NCBI RefSeq assembly: GCF_022637395.1
Contig: NZ_CP093339.1
Span: 310,001 to 374,000 of the forward strand
Reading direction: 5' to 3'
From: Shinella sp. H4-D48
Lineage (GTDB): Bacteria; Pseudomonadota; Alphaproteobacteria; Rhizobiales; Rhizobiaceae
DNA: 64,000 nucleotides
The notes under the pieces were generated by a model that saw nothing but the letters and a program-made list of their open reading frames with translations, was not told the DNA's origin and ran no database searches. The stretch's first letter is position 1, and every line of letters starts with the position of its first letter. Below are positions 59,585 through 64,000 of the stretch, piece after piece. The position numbers were made by a program, and so were the translations under genes.

Positions 59585-61753
59585 ATGCACGCAAACGATG
59601 TTGACCTCGACAGTTGCGCGCGCGAACCCATCCATGTTCCCGGATCCGTCCAGCCGCATGGCGCGTTGCTGGTGCTCGATCCCGGTGATTTCCGCATTCT
59701 GCAGGTGTCCGCGAACGTTGCCGATATAGCCGGTGCCGACGCGCGCACCATTGCCACGGCGCTTTCGCCTCAGCTTGCGGCTTGGAAAGCGTCGGGCGCC
59801 GCGCCCGCGCGTCTCGTCGCGGAAGGTTACGCGCTCGATGTCGCCGTCCATCGTCATGACGGCCGCGTCATCGTGGAGCTGGAGCGGGCCGCATCGGAAA
59901 CGATAGACGACCCGCTTGCGCGATTGACGGCCTTTGCGCAGCAGATGGCCGGCAACATCGAACTGGAGGATGCGCTTTCGGCGGCTGCCCGCCTGATCGT
60001 CCGGCTCTCGAATTTCGACCGCGCGCTCGTCTACCGGTTCGATCCGGACTGGAACGGCCACGTCGTGGCGGAAGCGGGGAATGGTGCGCTTCCGTCCTAT
60101 CTCGATCTTCGGTTCCCGGCCGGCGACATTCCCGCCCAGGCGCGTGACCTCTATCGACTCAATCCCCTTCGCCTCATCCCGAATGCCGACTACCGGCCCG
60201 TGCCGTTGCTTGCGCAGGACGAGGAGGAGGGCCGGGCGCCCGTCGACATGACGTTTACCCAGATCCGCAGCGTGTCGCCCGTCCATCTCGAATACATGCG
60301 CAACATGGGCACGCTGTCGTCCATGTCCATATCGATCCTGATCGACGGCCGCCTGTGGGGCCTTGTGGCCTGTCACAGCAGCAAGCCGCATATCGTTCCG
60401 GTGCGGGTGCGCGACGCCTGCAACTTCATCGTCCAAAGCCTCGCCATGCAGATCGGTGCTTCCTCGCGCGCGCAAACGGCAGCCATCGGCATGGAGCTCG
60501 GGCGTCTGCATGCGAAGCTCCTCGCGTCAATGGCCGATGCCGATCGCTGGGATGAAGGCCTGGCGAATGCACCCGATACCCTGCTTGCCCTGACGCGCGC
60601 ATCCGGCGCAGCGATCCTCTCGCAGAACGGTTTCTCGCGGGTGGGGGATGTGCCGGATGAAGATGCCGTGCGCCGGCTGACGCAATGGCTGTCCGAAAAT
60701 GGCCTCGCGACCGATATCTATGCGACGGACTGCCTTGCCGCGGCCGGTTTCGACGACGGTAGCGTGGCGGAAACGGCCTGCGGCATTATCGCCTGTCGCA
60801 TCTCCGAAAGCGATGACAACTGGCTTGTCTGGTTCCGCCCGGAAGTCATCAGGACGGTCACCTGGGGCGGGGATCCGCACAAGGTGGTGCAGGAGAGCGG
60901 CAGAATCCATCCGCGGAAATCCTTCGAGGCGTGGCGGGAAAGCGTGCGCGAAAGAAGTGCGCCCTGGCACGAGGCGGAAATCGGAGCGGCCCATGATCTT
61001 CGGGCCTCCATTGTCGAGATCGTGCTGAAAAAGGCCGAGCAACTGGCGCGCCTTGCCGCCGATCTGCAGAAATCCAACAAGGAGCTGGAGGCGTTCTCCT
61101 ATTCGATCTCCCATGATCTTCGCGCGCCTTTCCGTCATATCGTTGGCTTCTCACAGCTCTTGACCGAGCGCGAAAAAAATCTCGACGAACGCTCGCGCCA
61201 TTATCTCCAGATGATATCGGACTCGGCGTTGGCCGCCGGGGAACTGGTCGACGACCTCCTGACGTTCTCCCATCTCGGACGGGCGACACTGGCGAGCGGC
61301 AAGGTCGATATGAACAAGCTTGTCGAGGAGGTGCGGCTCGGCCTTGCCGAAGAGACCAGGGACCGCACCATCGAATGGCGGATCGGTGATCTGCCGATGG
61401 CGCGGGGCGACGGCGCTCTGCTGCGTCAGGTATGGCACAACATGATCGAAAATGCCGTGAAATACACACGTCCCCGCGAGGTCGCGCGGATCGATATCTC
61501 GGGCGAGCATGTCCAAGGCGGCCTGCTTTACCGGGTGAGGGACAATGGCGTCGGTTTCGACATGGCCTATCAGGCAAAGCTCTTCGGTGTATTTCAGCGC
61601 CTTCAGCGCAGCGAGGATTTCGAGGGAACCGGTATAGGGCTTGCGCTTATCAAACGCATCGTGGAAAGGCATGGCGGCAGCGTGGATGCCACTGGCGCGG
61701 TTGATGGCGGTGCCTGCTTCACTTTTTTCCTACCCGTTCTAACTGAGGAATGA
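59585..61753 (+). CDS. bphP: Bacteriophytochrome histidine kinase
   Basis: This 722-residue protein has the PAS-GAF-PHY-kinase plan. Cys11 in DSCAREPIHVPG is the biliverdin attachment residue, followed by SVQPHG. The GAF domain (about 125-290) carries the DIP motif at 181-183 and His234 in SPVHLEYMRNMG. The PHY tongue motif is PRKSF near 443. The kinase has His510 in ISHDLRAPF, the N-box near 619-623 and GTGIGLALIKR. It is a red/far-red light sensor whose phosphate would go to the regulator encoded 3 bases downstream. No heme oxygenase (bphO) is in the window. Confidence 0.95.
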   Translation: MHANDVDLDSCAREPIHVPGSVQPHGALLVLDPGDFRILQVSANVADIAGADARTIATALSPQLAAWKASGAAPARLVAEGYALDVAVHRHDGRVIVELERAASETIDDPLARLTAFAQQMAGNIELEDALSAAARLIVRLSNFDRALVYRFDPDWNGHVVAEAGNGALPSYLDLRFPAGDIPAQARDLYRLNPLRLIPNADYRPVPLLAQDEEEGRAPVDMTFTQIRSVSPVHLEYMRNMGTLSSMSISILIDGRLWGLVACHSSKPHIVPVRVRDACNFIVQSLAMQIGASSRAQTAAIGMELGRLHAKLLASMADADRWDEGLANAPDTLLALTRASGAAILSQNGFSRVGDVPDEDAVRRLTQWLSENGLATDIYATDCLAAAGFDDGSVAETACGIIACRISESDDNWLVWFRPEVIRTVTWGGDPHKVVQESGRIHPRKSFEAWRESVRERSAPWHEAEIGAAHDLRASIVEIVLKKAEQLARLAADLQKSNKELEAFSYSISHDLRAPFRHIVGFSQLLTEREKNLDERSRHYLQMISDSALAAGELVDDLLTFSHLGRATLASGKVDMNKLVEEVRLGLAEETRDRTIEWRIGDLPMARGDGALLRQVWHNMIENAVKYTRPREVARIDISGEHVQGGLLYRVRDNGVGFDMAYQAKLFGVFQRLQRSEDFEGTGIGLALIKRIVERHGGSVDATGAVDGGACFTFFLPVLTEE

Positions 61754-61756
61754 TCC

Positions 61757-62215
61757 GTGTCCGACCTGAGGCCCATCTTGCTGGTTGAAGACAATCCCCG
61801 AGATCTGGAATTGACATTGACGGCACTGGAGAAGTGTCAGATCGCCAACGATGTCATCGTTGCACGCGACGGTGCCGAGGCGCTGGATTTCCTGAACCTC
61901 GAAGGCGCATTTGCCACGCGCGAACCGGGTGATCCGGCCGTCGTGCTGCTGGACCTGAAACTGCCGAAGGTCGATGGACTGGAGGTGCTCGCCAAGGTGA
62001 AGGGCGACACGAACCTGCGCCATATTCCCATCGTCATGTTGACATCCTCCCGCGAGGAGCAGGATCTCGTCAACAGTTACGAACTCGGGGTCAACGCCTT
62101 CGTTGTGAAGCCGGTCGAGTTCAGCCAGTTTTTCAAGGCGATCCAGGACCTTGGCGTGTTCTGGGCGCTGCTCAACGAGCCGCCGCCTAAGTCCCGGCAG
62201 CGTGGCGGGAGCTGA
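61757..62215 (+). CDS. Single-domain response regulator (Rcp1-like)
   Basis: This 152-residue receiver has Glu11/Asp12, phospho-acceptor Asp66 in VVLLDLKLPKVDG and Lys in FVVKPVEF. Its extended C-terminus and position immediately after bphP match phytochrome-associated Rcp1-type regulators. With no output domain it probably acts through protein contacts or phosphotransfer. GTG at 61757 is the start, 3 bases after the bphP stop. Confidence 0.94.
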   Translation: MSDLRPILLVEDNPRDLELTLTALEKCQIANDVIVARDGAEALDFLNLEGAFATREPGDPAVVLLDLKLPKVDGLEVLAKVKGDTNLRHIPIVMLTSSREEQDLVNSYELGVNAFVVKPVEFSQFFKAIQDLGVFWALLNEPPPKSRQRGGS

Positions 62216-62216
62216 T

Positions 62217-63215
62217 ATGGATTGCATGCCCAAGATTCTTCTTCTCGAAGACAGTGCCGTCGATGCCGAACTGATCGAAGCCCAGCTGGAAAGCCTGGAA
62301 GGGACCGTGACGTTGACCCGGGTCGCCACCCGGGCGGCGTACGAGGCTGCACTGGCGCGCGAGAGCTTCGATATCATCCTCTCCGATTTCTCCCTGCCGG
62401 ACTTTGACGGCATGGCCGCCTTGGATGTGGCGCTGTCTACGGCGCCGGATGCGCCGTTCATCTTCGTTTCCGGGGTGCTGGGCGAAGAGGCTGCGATTGC
62501 GGCCTTCCGCAAGGGGGCGACCGACTATGTCCTCAAGCAGCGGCTGGTGCGTCTGCCGGCCGCCGTCACCCGTGCGCTGAACGAGGCGCGCGAAAGGGCC
62601 ACGCGCAAGCGGATCGAACAGCAGAAGGATCTGCTGGTCCGTGAGCTCAGTCACCGCGTCAAGAACAACCTCGCCGTCGTTCTGTCACTGATCCGCCGCA
62701 CCGGCCGCAACTGCGCGACCGTTGCCGAATTCGAGGCGAAGCTCGTCGCCCGTGTTCGTGCCATGGCGGATGCACATGAGCTTCTCTTCGAAGGCAACTG
62801 GGACGAGACCGAGCTTTTGAACGTCTTCCGCAGGGCGGTGCGCCCGTACAACGCCGATCTGTCACGCTTCGATTTCGGCCGTCACGATCTCGTTAGCCTC
62901 GACCCGAAGGCCGCGCTTTCGATCGGCATGGTGATAAACGAGCTTGTCACCAACGCCGCCAAATACGGGGCGCTGGCAAATGACCAGGGGCGTATCGCGA
63001 TCGAATGGTTCATCCAGGAGGATGCCGCTTCAGCGGTGCTGCATTTCACATGGTCGGAAAACGGCGGACCGGCCGTTGCCCTGCCGGATGGGGAGGGCTT
63101 CGGCACGCAGCTGATCAAGACCAATATCGAATATGAGCTCGAGGGTCAGGTCAGGCTCGACTATAACGCCGAGGGCTTTGCAGCGGAGATCCGCATTCCG
63201 CTTCCGGTGGCCTAG
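62217..63215 (+). CDS. Receiver domain fused to HWE-type histidine kinase
   Basis: This 332-residue protein begins with a receiver (Asp57 in IILSDFSLPDFDG, Lys in YVLKQRL) followed by an HWE/HisKA_2 kinase: His146 in ELSHRVKNNLAVVLSLIRR, MVINELVTNAAKYGAL and the Trp of NWDE. The receiver-first order means it can be phosphorylated by another kinase, perhaps the phytochrome. GGGAG precedes ATG at 62217; ATG at 62226 is also possible. Its stop overlaps that of the convergent next gene. Confidence 0.92.
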   Translation: MDCMPKILLLEDSAVDAELIEAQLESLEGTVTLTRVATRAAYEAALARESFDIILSDFSLPDFDGMAALDVALSTAPDAPFIFVSGVLGEEAAIAAFRKGATDYVLKQRLVRLPAAVTRALNEARERATRKRIEQQKDLLVRELSHRVKNNLAVVLSLIRRTGRNCATVAEFEAKLVARVRAMADAHELLFEGNWDETELLNVFRRAVRPYNADLSRFDFGRHDLVSLDPKAALSIGMVINELVTNAAKYGALANDQGRIAIEWFIQEDAASAVLHFTWSENGGPAVALPDGEGFGTQLIKTNIEYELEGQVRLDYNAEGFAAEIRIPLPVA

Positions 63216-63583
63216 GACGCCTTGTCGATCTGTTCCAGCAGGCGGCGCTGCAGGAGGCCGAGATCGCAGGGCTTGGGGAGGAGCACGACATTGCTGAGAT
63301 CGGCCTGCGTTTCAGGCAGCTCTGCATAGCCGGAGCACACGACGAGCGGCGTGCCGGCCTTATCGAGCCGTTCGATGACGGGATAGGAATAGACCCCGCG
63401 CAGGTTGAGATCGAGCACCGCGGCGTCGATCCCTTCAGAAACCGCGCGCATTGCCTGCTCTACGCTGGAAACAGGACCGATCACCCTCGCGCCGAGGTCG
63501 GTGAAGAAATCCTCCAGATCGAGAGCCAGGAGAGGATCGTCCTCCAGAATGAGGACGCGCTTGTTTTCAAATCCGTTGTTCAC
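63212..63583 (-). CDS. Single-domain response regulator, antiparallel to the phytochrome genes
   Basis: This 123-residue receiver has Asp15/Asp16, phospho-acceptor Asp58 in AAVLDLNLRG and Lys104 in LLPKPCD. Such stand-alone receivers are common partners of HWE kinases in alphaproteobacteria. It ends tail-to-tail with the kinase gene: CTAG at 63212-63215 supplies a TAG stop on each strand. Confidence 0.92.
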   Translation of the reverse strand: MNNGFENKRVLILEDDPLLALDLEDFFTDLGARVIGPVSSVEQAMRAVSEGIDAAVLDLNLRGVYSYPVIERLDKAGTPLVVCSGYAELPETQADLSNVVLLPKPCDLGLLQRRLLEQIDKAS

Positions 63584-63748
63584 TTGATATTCCGATATTT
63601 CCTGTTAGCGAGCGCCCGCTGTAACTAGAGCCTTGGCGAGCTTGTTCAATATCGCCAGCGAAGTTGTTTCGGTGATTGCCGAATACCGTTGGCAATTTGC
63701 GGACGGCTCCTATGTTATGCATGCGGTGCACCGAAGGCGGATTTCTGA

Positions 63749-64000
63749 ATGGATTTGAAAGCTTTGTCCCGAGACGAACTTGAACGGGAGATCGTTCGTC
63801 TTCGCGCGATGGGGACGGAGGCCGATGCCGATACCACTGAGGGCGCCATGCTGCGCGCGCAAGCGCGATACCGCGCGCTGTTCGAGGCGATTGACGACGG
63901 CTTCTGCATCATCGGCTTCATCGACGGGCCGGAAGGTCCCCTGAGCGACTACGTGCATGTGGAGGCCAATTCCGGCTACGAGCGCCATACCGGTATCTCC
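63749..64000 (+). CDS. PAS-domain sensor protein (truncated by the window end)
   Basis: ATG at 63749 opens a frame to the window edge (84 residues). A short coiled N-terminus (LSRDELEREIVRLRAM) leads into a PAS domain (YRALFEAIDDGFCIIGFIDG). Proteobacterial proteins with this beginning are mostly HWE-type histidine kinases, which fits the neighbourhood, but the kinase part lies outside the window. GAAGGCGG upstream may serve as the ribosome-binding site. The 165 bases before it show nothing distinctive. Confidence 0.8.
   Translation, partial: MDLKALSRDELEREIVRLRAMGTEADADTTEGAMLRAQARYRALFEAIDDGFCIIGFIDGPEGPLSDYVHVEANSGYERHTGIS

Noticed and set aside
58355-60511. 718-codon open frame on the minus strand
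   Set aside because: It spans two unrelated real genes (amidase and phytochrome) and the gap between them, with no recognisable domain.

Overview
The window is GC-rich and densely packed with transport and catabolism genes. It most resembles an accessory replicon (chromid or megaplasmid type) of a Rhizobiaceae-like alphaproteobacterium such as Rhizobium, Agrobacterium, Ensifer or Shinella. That assignment is inference from gene content: a complete urtABCDE urea transporter, several ribose-, maltose- and polyamine-type ABC systems each with its own regulator, HWE-family histidine kinases and a bacteriophytochrome. I found no rRNA, tRNA, insertion sequence, integrase, CRISPR array or replication gene.

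Layout. 1-598 (-): edge-truncated exported protein. 825-8138 (+): TetR regulator, an NAD-type shikimate/quinate dehydrogenase homologue, a ribose-type ABC transporter and a metal-dependent cyclase-family hydrolase. 8148-14752 (-): GntR/UTRA regulator, nanE, nanK and a CUT1 ABC transporter, an N-acetylmannosamine-type locus with no nanA. 14924-23938 (-): ribose-type ABC transporter, SDR dehydrogenase, DhaK, DhaL, a SorC-regulator/DhaK fusion and a second DhaL; this looks like a polyol-to-ketose-to-ketose-phosphate route controlled by its own kinase/regulator fusion. 24162-29822 (-): urtABCDE with a strong terminator. 30052-35321 (+): an unusual 1124-residue hybrid histidine kinase built on an NCS1-like transporter with a cysteine-rich linker, a LuxR-type response regulator and an outer-membrane protein.

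35335-45913: AraC regulator, hyuB/hyuA, LysR regulator, then pxpA, a short biotin carrier, biotin carboxylase, pxpB and pxpC, a lactam/hydantoin/5-oxoproline catabolic block. 45974-59329: a GntR regulator with two DNA-binding domains, divergent from a 12-gene run encoding a polyamine-type ABC importer with two ATPases, two SDRs, a cyclic-imidase-like NodB-fold hydrolase, a 110-residue CxxC protein, a CobW-type GTPase, a binding-protein paralogue without a signal peptide, and an amidase. 59585-64000: bacteriophytochrome kinase, three response-regulator/HWE-kinase genes and the start of a PAS protein.

Shared themes. Ring or C-N bond opening recurs (cyclase, hydantoinase/oxoprolinase, imidase, amidase, urea uptake), so much of the window may scavenge nitrogen and carbon from cyclic amides and ureides. 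Five exported binding-protein genes are each followed by a GC-rich stem-loop, consistent with expressing the binding protein above its transporter. Four intergenic regions carry repeated or inverted motifs next to a regulator gene and are good operator candidates. The best candidates for under-described biology are the NCS1-transporter/histidine kinase, the SorC-DhaK fusion, and the imide cluster with its signal-less binding protein and CobW partner.
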